A stretch of DNA of 64,000 bases from an uncultured Bacilli bacterium (GTDB lineage: Bacteria; Bacillota_I; Bacilli_A; RF39; UBA660): NCBI GenBank assembly GCA_934096275.1, contig CAKOLK010000004.1:6981-70980 (forward strand), written 5' to 3'. Shown here piece by piece: positions 52,470-61,487 of this stretch; position 1 is the first letter of the stretch; every line of letters begins with the position of its first letter. The notes under the pieces are model-generated. The model worked only from the letters and a program-made list of their open reading frames with translations. It searched no databases and was not told where the DNA came from. The position numbers were made by a program, and so were the translations under genes.

Positions 52470-52515
52470 TTGTATATCTTTTAGTCAAAAAAAGATACAC
52501 AACTTCTAATGGCAT
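52470..52515. repeat. Long imperfect hairpin upstream of YhcG gene
   Basis: GAAGTTATTGTATATCTTTT pairs with AAAAGATACACAACTTC around AGTCAAA (about 17 paired bases). No U run follows, so it is not a standard terminator. It lies in the spacer between ybaK-type gene and YhcG; possibly a regulatory RNA structure or element end. Confidence 0.55.
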
Positions 52516-52666
52516 ATCTCCGCATCATGCATATTTTTCTCATTGCTAAAGGAAAATATACGTTATCGTTCAAATTGTCATACTAATGAAAAGCAATATA
52601 ATCAGTACAATTACATTATATCAATTAGTTTTATTCTATACAATAGTTTTCACTCTATGAAAAGCA

Positions 52667-53125
52667 TTACTTAGTAACATCCACCCATTCCACATAAGAA
52701 GAATACTTTTCTAACTGTTCTATACTAAGCTTAATAGCACTATTCTCACTACCACAAGCTGGATAAACATAATGATTAGCTTTCAAAGAAAAATCAAGAT
52801 ATACTTTAACACCATCTTTTATAGCAAAAGGACATACTCCACCAATCTTATGACCAATCAAACTATCTAAATCATCTTGTGGTATCATCTTAGCTTTTTT
52901 ACCAAAATATTCTTTATACTTATGATTATCTATTTTAGCATCACCAGACATTACTATTAAGATTGGTTCATCTAACATAAATGCAAGAGTCTTTGCTATT
53001 TGATTTGACTCTACTCCTAGAGCATGTGCTGCCTGCATAACAGTATCACTAATACCATCTACTTCGATTATTTCATCATCTATTTCATACTCTCTAAAGT
53101 ATTCTTTTACTTTTACTAAACTCAC
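52667..53125 (-). CDS. YbaK/EbsC-family aminoacyl-tRNA deacylase
   Basis: 152 aa. Cys-tRNA(Pro)/Pro deacylase-like proofreading protein. Visible: AHALGVESNQIAKTLAFMLD, IVMSGDAKIDNHKYK, the conserved Lys in KTLAF, GHKIGGVCPFAIKDGVKVYLD and PACGSENSAIKLS. Standard length. 1 nt from the HAD gene upstream, in a maf-containing operon. Confidence 0.9.
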   Translation of the reverse strand: MSLVKVKEYFREYEIDDEIIEVDGISDTVMQAAHALGVESNQIAKTLAFMLDEPILIVMSGDAKIDNHKYKEYFGKKAKMIPQDDLDSLIGHKIGGVCPFAIKDGVKVYLDFSLKANHYVYPACGSENSAIKLSIEQLEKYSSYVEWVDVTK

Positions 53126-53126
53126 T

Positions 53127-53591
53127 TTATCTCTTCTTTCTTTTTAAAATATCTATTGCAAGGGGCACATGTTTCTCAGTTAAACCACCATTAAAGAAGT
53201 CTGTTTTAACTTGATTATCATCATTTAATTCTTCATCATCTAGAATAATATAACTTTCTATATCTTTATTGTTTTCTAAATAATATCTTATTTCTTCTGT
53301 CCTATTCATCATCGAAGGAGTAATATCATATATCTCTATATCATATTCCTTTAATAACTCTAAAAACTCTTTATGATAAGTAGTATCTGCGACTATCTTT
53401 CCATCTTTTCTTAAAAGACCAATTCTCCATGATGAAGAAAGTACAACTTTAGTATCATCATTACTTGTAATTATCTCTTTTAATAACAATAACTTATCTC
53501 TTGATATTTCTAACTCTTGAGTCTTATACTTCTCAAAAATCAAATCTTGATCATTAAGCACTCCATCTACATCTAAAAATATTACTTTCAT
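53127..53591 (-). CDS. HAD-fold protein of the RNA-repair-like group
   Basis: 154 aa. Motif I VIFLDVDGVLNDQD, then VVLSSSWRIGLLRKDG and YIILDDEELND. This is the HAD group annotated as HAD domain in Swiss Army Knife RNA repair proteins. Substrate not known. Co-transcribed with ybaK-type and maf genes, spacing 1-2 nt. Confidence 0.8.
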   Translation of the reverse strand: MKVIFLDVDGVLNDQDLIFEKYKTQELEISRDKLLLLKEIITSNDDTKVVLSSSWRIGLLRKDGKIVADTTYHKEFLELLKEYDIEIYDITPSMMNRTEEIRYYLENNKDIESYIILDDEELNDDNQVKTDFFNGGLTEKHVPLAIDILKRKKR

Positions 53592-53592
53592 A

Positions 53593-54168
53593 TTATTCTA
53601 AATCCTTTAAATGAATATTTTGTTTAAGTAAATACTCATATATTTTTTCTACAGGTATTCCTAATATATTATAAAAGCTACCCTCGATCTTATTAATAAA
53701 ATTAGAAACTACAGTTTCTATAGTAAAACCTGAAGCATATAAAACATTAGGATCATTATCTATATAATAATCTATATCACACTCATCTATTTTATTTAAA
53801 GTAATAACAGTCTCTTGATAATCATTAATAATTTCATTATTTATTTTATTAATTAAAGCAATACCTGTAATTACTTTAAAAGTATTATTTGAACAAAGTC
53901 TTAAATTATCTTTAGCTTCATTTATAGATTCTGGTTTTTCTAATATTTTATTACCTACTAAAACAACTGTATCAAGTCCTAAAACAATGCAATCATCAAC
54001 ATCAACAGAATATGCTTTTTCTAAAGATAATCTTTTTACATATTCATAAACGTCTTCATTATCTTGTTTTATTTCTATATAATTGCTTTCTTTTTTTATA
54101 TGTTTAATACATGCTTGTTTTAAAACATCGCTCTTAAAACTCGAAGTACTAGCTAACACTAACTTCAT
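53593..54168 (-). CDS. maf: Maf nucleoside triphosphate pyrophosphatase
   Basis: 191 aa. Hydrolyses non-canonical or methylated NTPs. The start LVLASTSSFKSDVLKQ corresponds to the family ASxSPRR with changes, and VLGLDTVVLVGNKILEKPES and TGIALIN are conserved; the end IEGSFYNILGIPVEKIYEYL fits the YhdE type. The start overlaps the serine hydrolase stop at 54168. Confidence 0.9.
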   Translation of the reverse strand: MKLVLASTSSFKSDVLKQACIKHIKKESNYIEIKQDNEDVYEYVKRLSLEKAYSVDVDDCIVLGLDTVVLVGNKILEKPESINEAKDNLRLCSNNTFKVITGIALINKINNEIINDYQETVITLNKIDECDIDYYIDNDPNVLYASGFTIETVVSNFINKIEGSFYNILGIPVEKIYEYLLKQNIHLKDLE

Positions 54169-55523
54169 TACATACCTCTTTTTTCTACATTAATTTCCTT
54201 ATCATAAGACTTATCGTACTCATCAATTACTTGTTTTAAAAACTCTAACTTCAAACAAGTTCTAGCATTTTTTCTTATAACTTCTTCAACTGTAGTAGCA
54301 GAAGGCATTAACTGTCTTGAATCAATTAATGTATATTTTACTAACTCTCCATTTCTATCAAACTCAAACTCTTTTACTATATTAATAGGAGCAAGTCCTC
54401 TTTCTTCTCTTCTTTTATTTAATTTTTCTTGTTCAATTAATGCTTGTTCTACTCCCATACTACCAGGATTAAACATAATAGTAAATGCTTTTTCAGGAGC
54501 AAACTCAGCATGGGTTCTAGTTGATCCTTGTATAGCAAATGAATCAGTAGATGAAAGATTATCAACATAACTTACATCAAGTCCTTTAGGATGAGAGGTA
54601 TAAGTAGCACCCATTATTCCCCTTGCAACACTTACATCATTAGTATAAGCATCTTCTTTATGTGGCAATATATCAGTATCAAACACTGCTCTACCTAATT
54701 TTATTACGTCAGAAGATGAGGCAAATATTCCAGCATGACCAGAAAAACCTCCGACTGCTAAAGCACTTGGATCATTTATTCTTCCATATGCTGCATTTGG
54801 ACTACCAGTAAGCAATTTAAACTTCTTTTGAGGAACAATTATATGAGTTTCATTTAAGCCTAATGGTTTAGTAATATACTCATCAATTAAATCTTCATAC
54901 TTCTTATCAGTAATCCTTTCCATTACTTCTTTCATAATCATCATGCCCATATCATTATAATTATACTTTCCTTTATTTACAACATTAATATTATATAAAG
55001 TATCAAGAGCCTCATCAATTGTCTTCTTATCAGATATTCTACCATCAGTCCTAAACTCTACTGCGAATGTTAAAATATCTCTTACTGTTAAATCTCCTAA
55101 ATTAGTAAATCTATTATCTAGTTCACTAATCTTATCATCCATAGAAAAATACTCTTCTTTTATTAAGTTATACGCTAATACTTCAGTATAAAACTTAGTC
55201 ATTGATGCAATATCAAACAAAGCATTATCTGGCATTGGATCAGTTAAATAATTAATATTTCCACCATACAATTTTACATTTATATTAGAAACATTAATAC
55301 CAACAGTATAACCAGGTGTTGGATATTTTCTTCTCATATCTTCTAATTGATCAAAATTGTCCTTTATCATTAATTCTACTAATTCTTCAGGTGTTGCATC
55401 CTTATTATTTTTAATTACATCAAGAGCTTCTATAGTTACTTGTTCTATATCTTTTTTATCCGCATAAATAGATTTCTTTCCTACATCCATTACAAAATTA
55501 TTAAATATTCTCTCTAAATTCAT
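54168..55523 (-). CDS. Serine hydrolase, beta-lactamase/class C family
   Basis: 451 aa. SxxK in FDIASMTKFYTEVL, YxN-type in KYNYNDMGMMIMKEV, and the later block AVGGFSGHAGIFASSSDVIK. There is no signal peptide, so it is probably cytoplasmic, unlike exported penicillin-binding esterases. The role (peptide or ester hydrolysis) is not clear. In the dtd-to-ybaK operon. Confidence 0.85.
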   Translation of the reverse strand: MNLERIFNNFVMDVGKKSIYADKKDIEQVTIEALDVIKNNKDATPEELVELMIKDNFDQLEDMRRKYPTPGYTVGINVSNINVKLYGGNINYLTDPMPDNALFDIASMTKFYTEVLAYNLIKEEYFSMDDKISELDNRFTNLGDLTVRDILTFAVEFRTDGRISDKKTIDEALDTLYNINVVNKGKYNYNDMGMMIMKEVMERITDKKYEDLIDEYITKPLGLNETHIIVPQKKFKLLTGSPNAAYGRINDPSALAVGGFSGHAGIFASSSDVIKLGRAVFDTDILPHKEDAYTNDVSVARGIMGATYTSHPKGLDVSYVDNLSSTDSFAIQGSTRTHAEFAPEKAFTIMFNPGSMGVEQALIEQEKLNKRREERGLAPINIVKEFEFDRNGELVKYTLIDSRQLMPSATTVEEVIRKNARTCLKLEFLKQVIDEYDKSYDKEINVEKRGM

Positions 55524-55533
55524 ATTATCGCTC

Positions 55534-55968
55534 CTATTTTTCTATTACTATTGTAATTGGTCCATCATTAATTAACTCTACTTGCATATCTGCTCTAAAA
55601 ATACCAGTTTGTGTATTTATTTTACTCCTCAACTCTTCATTAAAAATATCATAAAGTAAAGATGCATCCTCCTGCTTCATAGCATTTATATATGATGGTC
55701 TATTCCCCTTATTAGCATCTGCATACAAGGTAAATTGTGATACTGAAAGAACACTACCTCCGATATCACTAACGGATTTATTCATTACCCCTTCTTCATC
55801 ATCAAATATTCTAAGATTAACTATTTTATTAGCCATCCACTTTATCTTATCAATATTATCATCATGAGTAAACCCAACAAGTACTAAAAGACCTTTATCA
55901 ATACATCCTACTGTCTTACCCTCAACTTTAACACTTGATGAAGTTACTCTTTGCACTACTACTCTCAT
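55534..55968 (-). CDS. dtd: D-aminoacyl-tRNA deacylase
   Basis: 144 aa. Removes D-amino acids from tRNA. Marks: MRVVVQRVTSSSVKVEGK, VGFTHDD, SVSQFTLYAD and NDGPITIVIE. Starts in the relA stop region (ATG 55968 overlapping TGA/TAA at 55965), the standard relA-dtd arrangement of Bacillota. Confidence 0.96.
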   Translation of the reverse strand: MRVVVQRVTSSSVKVEGKTVGCIDKGLLVLVGFTHDDNIDKIKWMANKIVNLRIFDDEEGVMNKSVSDIGGSVLSVSQFTLYADANKGNRPSYINAMKQEDASLLYDIFNEELRSKINTQTGIFRADMQVELINDGPITIVIEK

Positions 55969-58103
55969 TGCATTATCCTTTCTACTTCCACTACATTCTG
56001 TATCTTTCTTAATTCTTTCAAATATTTATCCATCTCATCAATTGATGAAATAATTACTTCAAGACTATAGATATTTTTATCACTCTTATTAAGCAAATTA
56101 ATACTTTCTATTTGAATATTCATACTAGCAGAAGTCTGTACTATATCTACTATTTTATTATCCTTAGTATTAGTATAAATAACTATATCAGAATAATATT
56201 TATTCTTAATCTTAGTATTCCAACTAGCACTTATTACCCTATCATCCATATCATTAATATTAAGACAATTTTTTCTATGAATACTTATACCACTTCCTTT
56301 GGTAATGAAACCAATTATATCGTCTCCTGGTATTGGAAGACAGCAGTTAGCAATATGGGTTTGTATATTTTTAGTATTTCCTACGACTATATCATTATCG
56401 GTATCAAGTACTTTAAGTTTTACTTCTTTTTTTTGTTCTTGGGATTCTTCATCTTTATTCTTTACAACAGTCTTAACAGAAAACTTATTATTACCAATAT
56501 TTAAATACAAATCCTCAATAGTATCTAATTTAAAACTCTTAAGTACTTCTTTTATATTATCAGGTTTTAAAAATTCAGTAGAAGAAATCTTCTTTCTTCT
56601 TAATTCCTTTTCAAGTAAATTCTTTCCTGATTCAATATAATCTTCTCTAGTAGTCTTATTAAAAAATGCTTTAATCTTACTCTTAGCCTGAGTAGTCTTT
56701 ACAATATTTAACCATTCTCTAGATGGACCCTTAGAATTATTATTAGTAAGTATCTTAACAATATCTCCATTTTGCAACTCATATGACAAGTTAACCATAT
56801 TATTATTTACAATAGCACCAGTCATTTTATCTCCAACTTGAGTATGAATTCTATAAGCAAAATCTATCGGAGTAGAACCATTTGGTAGTTCAAACACATC
56901 CCCTTTAGGAGTATAAACATAAATATTATTATTTAATACTTCATCTTTTACTCTATTTACAAAATCTTCATTAGTCATCTTTTCTTCATTTAATTCAATT
57001 ATTGACTTATAAAATTGAAGTTTTTGTTCAGTAACATTTTGCATTTCTAAAGCAGCATTCTTATGTTCTTTATAAGCCCAGTGAGATGCAATACCATTTT
57101 CTGCGATTTCATCCATATCATATGTTCTTATTTGTATTTCAAATAAATTACCATCTAACCCAAATACAGTTGTATGTAGTGTTTGATAAAGATTAGTCTT
57201 AGGCATTGCAATATAATCTTTAAATCTCTTAGATACAGGCTTATATTTAGAATGAATAAGACCTAGTGCTAAATAACATTCTTGCTCTTTATCCACTAGT
57301 ATTCTGATGGCAAGTAAATCATATATATCAGAAAAACTTCTTCCCTTATCTAACTTCTTATAAATACTATATATACTCTTAGCACGGCCCTTTATCTCAT
57401 GCTTTATTCCATTATTCTTTAAAAGAGTACTAACCTCATCCATCATCTTAGATACACATTCTTCTCTTTCAATCTTAGTATTATTAAGTTTTTCTACAAC
57501 ATCATAATATACATCAGGTTTAGAATACTTTAAAGAAAGATCCTCAAGCTCAGACTTTATCTTATGCATACCCAAACGATGCGCAATTGGTGCTAGTATT
57601 TCAAGAGTTTCCTTTGCTTTTAGTTTTTGTCTATCTACTGGTATTGCATATAATGTTCTCATATTATGAAGACGATCTGCAAGCTTAATTATTATTACTC
57701 TTACATCTTCACTCATACCTACGATTATCTTTTTATAATAATTAGTAAGATATTCATTTTCAGTAGAAACATTAATACTATTAATCTTAGTTACTCCATC
57801 TACTAAGTTAGCAACAGTTTTACCAAATAGGTTTTCTAATTCTTCTTTAGGAGTCGGAGTATCTTCCAAAACATCATGAAGCAAAGACGCAATTATAGTA
57901 TCCTTATCCGCCTTAATAGTAGTAAGTATTATTGCAACAGATAAAGGATGAATTATATACTCTTCCCCAGTCTTACGATATTGTCCTTCATGTTTAGAAT
58001 AAGCATAATCAATAGCTTTTTCTATTATCTCTATTTCATCTTTATCTAAATAATTTAATTTATCTATTAATTCTTTTCTTAGGTCACTACTTTTAATAAC
58101 CAT
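55965..58103 (-). CDS. relA: Bifunctional (p)ppGpp synthetase/hydrolase RelA/SpoT
   Basis: 712 aa. HD hydrolase (YSKHEGQYRKTGEEYIIHPL, ASLLHDVLEDT, KLADRLHNMRTL), synthetase (GRAKSIYSIYKKLDKGR, YKPVSKRFKDYIAMPK, FEIQIRTYDMDEIAENGIAS), TGS (VYTPKGDVFELPNGSTPIDF) and ACT at the C-terminus. HD residues are intact, so both activities are likely. The stringent response would also link to sporulation. Upstream of dtd, downstream of the ComN-like gene. Confidence 0.96.
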   Translation of the reverse strand: MVIKSSDLRKELIDKLNYLDKDEIEIIEKAIDYAYSKHEGQYRKTGEEYIIHPLSVAIILTTIKADKDTIIASLLHDVLEDTPTPKEELENLFGKTVANLVDGVTKINSINVSTENEYLTNYYKKIIVGMSEDVRVIIIKLADRLHNMRTLYAIPVDRQKLKAKETLEILAPIAHRLGMHKIKSELEDLSLKYSKPDVYYDVVEKLNNTKIEREECVSKMMDEVSTLLKNNGIKHEIKGRAKSIYSIYKKLDKGRSFSDIYDLLAIRILVDKEQECYLALGLIHSKYKPVSKRFKDYIAMPKTNLYQTLHTTVFGLDGNLFEIQIRTYDMDEIAENGIASHWAYKEHKNAALEMQNVTEQKLQFYKSIIELNEEKMTNEDFVNRVKDEVLNNNIYVYTPKGDVFELPNGSTPIDFAYRIHTQVGDKMTGAIVNNNMVNLSYELQNGDIVKILTNNNSKGPSREWLNIVKTTQAKSKIKAFFNKTTREDYIESGKNLLEKELRRKKISSTEFLKPDNIKEVLKSFKLDTIEDLYLNIGNNKFSVKTVVKNKDEESQEQKKEVKLKVLDTDNDIVVGNTKNIQTHIANCCLPIPGDDIIGFITKGSGISIHRKNCLNINDMDDRVISASWNTKIKNKYYSDIVIYTNTKDNKIVDIVQTSASMNIQIESINLLNKSDKNIYSLEVIISSIDEMDKYLKELRKIQNVVEVERIMQ

Positions 58104-58111
58104 AATACCAC

Positions 58112-58315
58112 CTACTTTATTTCTATTTTAAGTATATCATCAACCATCTCCGCAAGAGTTAACCCCTTAGCATTTTTCCACTTAGTACTAGTTAAATAAT
58201 TCCATATATCATCATTAGTAATATAAGTAATACCCTTATCTTTTAACTCATTAACCTTAGTAGTCATTGCTATCTCAAGTCTATTTCTTAAATCCTTAAG
58301 AGAATTAAAATCCAT
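58112..58315 (-). CDS. ComN-like post-transcriptional regulator
   Basis: 67 aa from ATG 58315 (GGAGGTAAATGAT upstream; ATG 58330 holds the Shine-Dalgarno). The C-terminal half (ITYITNDDIWNYLTSTKWK, LTLAEMVDDILKIEI) matches the small Post_transc_reg family of Bacillus ComN/YrzD, which are also encoded near relA. 8 nt upstream of relA. Confidence 0.75.
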   Translation of the reverse strand: MDFNSLKDLRNRLEIAMTTKVNELKDKGITYITNDDIWNYLTSTKWKNAKGLTLAEMVDDILKIEIK

Positions 58316-58316
58316 A

Positions 58317-59183
58317 TCATTTACCTCCATAAAATATAAATGGTTTCATTGTATTCTTATTCTTATCATAGTCCATATAAAGAGCAATATTCTTACCATT
58401 CCTTCTAAACAATATTGGCTTATCCCCAGTCTTTTTTATTAAGCCTCCATTCTTTACTACATCATACAATGAATTTGGGACTTCAACCACATCTAAGTCA
58501 ATTACATCCTCAATATCAAGCAACTTATAATTACCATTTTTTATATCTTTTATTGTATACGCATCATCAAGAGAAAACTTATCCTGTTTAGTTCTTTTCA
58601 AATTACTCATACACATAGGTATATTAATACTTTTACCCATATCATTAATTAAACTTCTTATATAAGTTCCCTTAGAAACATTACATCTAAAAGAAAAATA
58701 TAATTTATTATCTTTTTCATAAATATCAATCAACTCTATAGAACGAATATTAACAAGCTTTTTAGGAAGAGTAACAGACTCCCCTTCCCTAGCATATTCA
58801 TATAGCTTTTTACCATCAACTTTAACTGCTGAATAAATAGGAACTTCTTGTAAATATAAACCTCTATATTTATTTAAAACATTAATAATTATATCTTTAT
58901 CTATTTCTTTAATATCCACTTTTTTAGTAACAGTACCAGTAACATCATATGTATCAGTAGAAGTCCCAATAAGAGCCTCTGCTACATATTCCTTATAATC
59001 ACTCTCAAATAAATTACCAACTTTAGTATACTTACCAATTCCTATTATTAAAAGACCAGTAGCAAGAGGATCAAGTGTACCAAAATGTCCCATCTTATTA
59101 GTATGAAAAACCTTAGACAAACAATTTACAACATCCCTAGAAGTATATCCTTTGTCTTTATTCACTAGTAGTATTTTATCCAA
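58317..59183 (-). CDS. truB: tRNA pseudouridine-55 synthase TruB
   Basis: 288 aa. The catalytic Asp is in GHFGTLDPLATGLLIIG. Others: ILLVNKDKGYTSRDVVN, YSAVKVDGKKLYEYAREGE and RCNVSKGTYIRSLINDMG. The C-terminal PUA-like end is present. The usual neighbours rbfA and ribF are absent; the ComN-like gene follows with 1 nt. Confidence 0.95.
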   Translation of the reverse strand: MDKILLVNKDKGYTSRDVVNCLSKVFHTNKMGHFGTLDPLATGLLIIGIGKYTKVGNLFESDYKEYVAEALIGTSTDTYDVTGTVTKKVDIKEIDKDIIINVLNKYRGLYLQEVPIYSAVKVDGKKLYEYAREGESVTLPKKLVNIRSIELIDIYEKDNKLYFSFRCNVSKGTYIRSLINDMGKSINIPMCMSNLKRTKQDKFSLDDAYTIKDIKNGNYKLLDIEDVIDLDVVEVPNSLYDVVKNGGLIKKTGDKPILFRRNGKNIALYMDYDKNKNTMKPFIFYGGK

Positions 59184-59258
59184 AATATCACCTTCTTAAT
59201 AAATAAATTATATCACTAAAATATCAAAATATATAGAAAAATAATTAGATTTCTCCAA

Positions 59259-59561
59259 TTATTTTGTTAATTTTTTAATATCTTTTTCTTCTTTATCAAA
59301 TAGTTCTTTAAAATATTCATAATCATCATCATTAAAATACTTATGTTTATTCATATCTAAAATATATCTTTTTATTTGAGGCTCATTTCTTTTAGCCAAA
59401 AACATAGAATGCTCCTCATTAAAAGAATCAATTTCTTCATCACTCCAATCTCTAGTTAAATCATGAATAATTAGATCCCTTTTATTAATATATTCTAAGT
59501 ATTCTTGTTCCTTCTTATTAAATAATTGATCCTTTAGTTTTAACAAATAATCTTTTATCAT
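59259..59561 (-). CDS. Hypothetical protein, 100 aa
   Basis: Highly charged, helical, with repeated Lys/Glu/Asp/Tyr and no motif that I know (IHDLTRDWSDEEIDSFNEEH). 4 nt after the TPR-like gene, so it is the last of a three-gene unit. Confidence 0.65.
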   Translation of the reverse strand: MIKDYLLKLKDQLFNKKEQEYLEYINKRDLIIHDLTRDWSDEEIDSFNEEHSMFLAKRNEPQIKRYILDMNKHKYFNDDDYEYFKELFDKEEKDIKKLTK

Positions 59562-59565
59562 ATTA

Positions 59566-60387
59566 TCATCCCTTTATATTATATTTCTTATTAAACTTAT
59601 CTATTTGTGAAGATCTATTCTTAACCTTACCACATCTTTCCCTTTGCATAAGAAGAGTGTTTATATACTCAGTCATTATCTTATCACTTAACTCAATCGG
59701 ATAAACTGTTATTATCTGATTACTATGTTTAATAGTTAATACCTCAAGAAGTGATGACACACCATTATCATTATAAGAAAACACATAATGATCTACCCCA
59801 TCATAATGAGGATACTTAATAGATGAAGGAATAATATCCTCTAAATCATTAAACATGTTTATTATCTTACCATAAGAAACCTTAAACTCTTCACTAAACA
59901 CATGACGATCTAAAACATGCTCTAAAGCTCTACATCTATTATATTCTATTTGTTGATTAAGAAAATATTGTTCCGATGATGTACTAGGATTAACGCTATT
60001 CTTCTTAAGCAAAAACAAATAAACCCCTTTTAATTTATAAAAATCATTCTCAGTATAATCAGTCAAACCATCATAATCAATCTTTTTATAATAATCCATA
60101 GCAAGATCATACTTCTCAAGTTCCATCAATAAATAAACATATGCAACATATATATAGTCCTTTTTTATTCTATCATTATCTTCAATATGCTTCAAAAGCT
60201 TAATCATTTCTTTTTCTGCTTTGTTAACTTTATTCTCACACATAAGTAATTTTACATTATAAAACTTAGCAATGTAATCAGTTGAATAATCTTTTATATA
60301 AGAATCTAAACTCTTACGAGCATTCTTATAATCATATTCTAATACCAATTGTCTTATTTTCTTCAATCTTGAAGGATCATTATACAT
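59566..60387 (-). CDS. TPR-like protein, paralogue 2
   Basis: About 273 aa from ATG 60387 (AGGGGTAATGGTT upstream). Helical repeats: RLKKIRQLVLEYDYKNARKS, VNKAEKEMIKLLKHIED, KYDLAMDYYKKIDYDG. The C-terminal domain is shared in outline with the next gene, and the last residues SQIDKFNKKYNIKG match its SQIDKFNSKYK tail. Probably a scaffold or regulator; no function is known. Confidence 0.7.
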   Translation of the reverse strand: MYNDPSRLKKIRQLVLEYDYKNARKSLDSYIKDYSTDYIAKFYNVKLLMCENKVNKAEKEMIKLLKHIEDNDRIKKDYIYVAYVYLLMELEKYDLAMDYYKKIDYDGLTDYTENDFYKLKGVYLFLLKKNSVNPSTSSEQYFLNQQIEYNRCRALEHVLDRHVFSEEFKVSYGKIINMFNDLEDIIPSSIKYPHYDGVDHYVFSYNDNGVSSLLEVLTIKHSNQIITVYPIELSDKIMTEYINTLLMQRERCGKVKNRSSQIDKFNKKYNIKG

Positions 60388-60429
60388 AACCATTACCCCT
60401 TTAATTAGTGCATATTATATCATATTTAT

Positions 60430-61332
60430 CTATTTTTGTAAAGTTTTATACTTAGAATTAAACTTATCTATTTGAGATATAGTCTTTCTCTTTTTAGTAG
60501 AATGATACTCTACTATAGGTTCAGTCCTTATTTCATTAATCACTCTATTAGAATTTTTTTGTTCCTCGACTGGAAACATAGATAATATTTCTAAACTACC
60601 ATTATTAGTTATTACTTTTAATATATCAGTAGAAAACCCTTCCTGAACATTTATTCCAATATCTTTAATTCTAAAATAATACATATCACCATAAGTAAAT
60701 TCAAAAGTTTTATCAGCACATAAAAGTGCTAAACTAACAGTAGAATATAAGTTTTCAAAAGTTTCATAATCCATATTAAATGAATACTGTGGATATTCTA
60801 TATCAACATAAGTATCAATATTATGCTTTTCATAAATATGTTGTTTTGCCAAATAGCTACTATAATAATAAAGTTGCATTATTGAATAAGAATTAATATC
60901 ATAAACATCATCATCTAAACCAAGCTCTTTCTTTAAAAAATTATAAGCCCTTATCGTATTAGTAGTGAATCTAGCAGGTTTATTTTCTAATTCTTTATAA
61001 TCAATCATATTACAATAATAATAAGCTTCAGCATATCTTTCACATTTTAAAAGAAGCATCACTAAGTAAAAAAGACTCTCACTTACATTATTAGACTTTT
61101 TAGTTTGTTTTAAAATATTCTTCAAAATATCAATTGCTTCATTATACTTCCCATCTTGTCCAAGATACCTTGCATAAGTAGAAAGATAAGCAAAATGATC
61201 AGAATCAGGATACTTGTCTTGATATTCTTTTAAATACCTTTCAGCCTTATTAAGATCACCCGCTGTAAGTAGTTTAGATATAGTTATTAAATCCTGTATG
61301 TTACTTCGATTAATTCTTTTTGTATCTCCCAT
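60430..61332 (-). CDS. TPR-like protein, paralogue 1
   Basis: 300 aa. TPR-type helix pairs at about 12-110 (LTAGDLNKAERYLKEYQDKY, GKYNEAIDILKNILKQTKK, RYAEAYYYCNMIDYKELE), then a C-terminal beta-rich domain with ITNNGSLEILSMFPVEE and the tail TISQIDKFNSKYKTL. Paralogue of the next gene (the equivalent block there is LLEVLTIKHSNQIITVYPIE). First of three co-directional genes. Confidence 0.7.
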   Translation of the reverse strand: MGDTKRINRSNIQDLITISKLLTAGDLNKAERYLKEYQDKYPDSDHFAYLSTYARYLGQDGKYNEAIDILKNILKQTKKSNNVSESLFYLVMLLLKCERYAEAYYYCNMIDYKELENKPARFTTNTIRAYNFLKKELGLDDDVYDINSYSIMQLYYYSSYLAKQHIYEKHNIDTYVDIEYPQYSFNMDYETFENLYSTVSLALLCADKTFEFTYGDMYYFRIKDIGINVQEGFSTDILKVITNNGSLEILSMFPVEEQKNSNRVINEIRTEPIVEYHSTKKRKTISQIDKFNSKYKTLQK

Positions 61333-61393
61333 ATTATCACTCCGAACGTACTAGATATAATAGCATATTTTATATAAAAAGTAAATGCATACA

Positions 61394-61423
61394 TAAAAAG
61401 ACTCTATCAAAATTGCAGAGTCC
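61394..61423 (-). terminator. Terminator of surface gene D
   Basis: GACTCT (arm) pairs with AGAGTC around an 11-nt loop, followed by TTTTTATG on the minus strand. Confidence 0.75.
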
Positions 61424-61445
61424 AATTATAAACATTATTTTCTAC

Positions 61446-61478
61446 TGCTCGCCGCAAGATTTTACCTTGCAGGCTCGC
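61446..61478 (-). other. GC-rich hairpin in the 3' UTR of surface gene D
   Basis: CTGCAAG pairs with CTTGCGG (61466-61472 and 61452-61458) around GTAAAAT, flanked by direct copies of GCGAGC. GC-rich in an AT-rich spacer, 76 nt downstream of the VR. Known DGR targets carry a hairpin after the VR that helps homing; the other three VRs here do not show an obvious equivalent. Confidence 0.5.
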
Positions 61479-61487
61479 TCAAATTAC

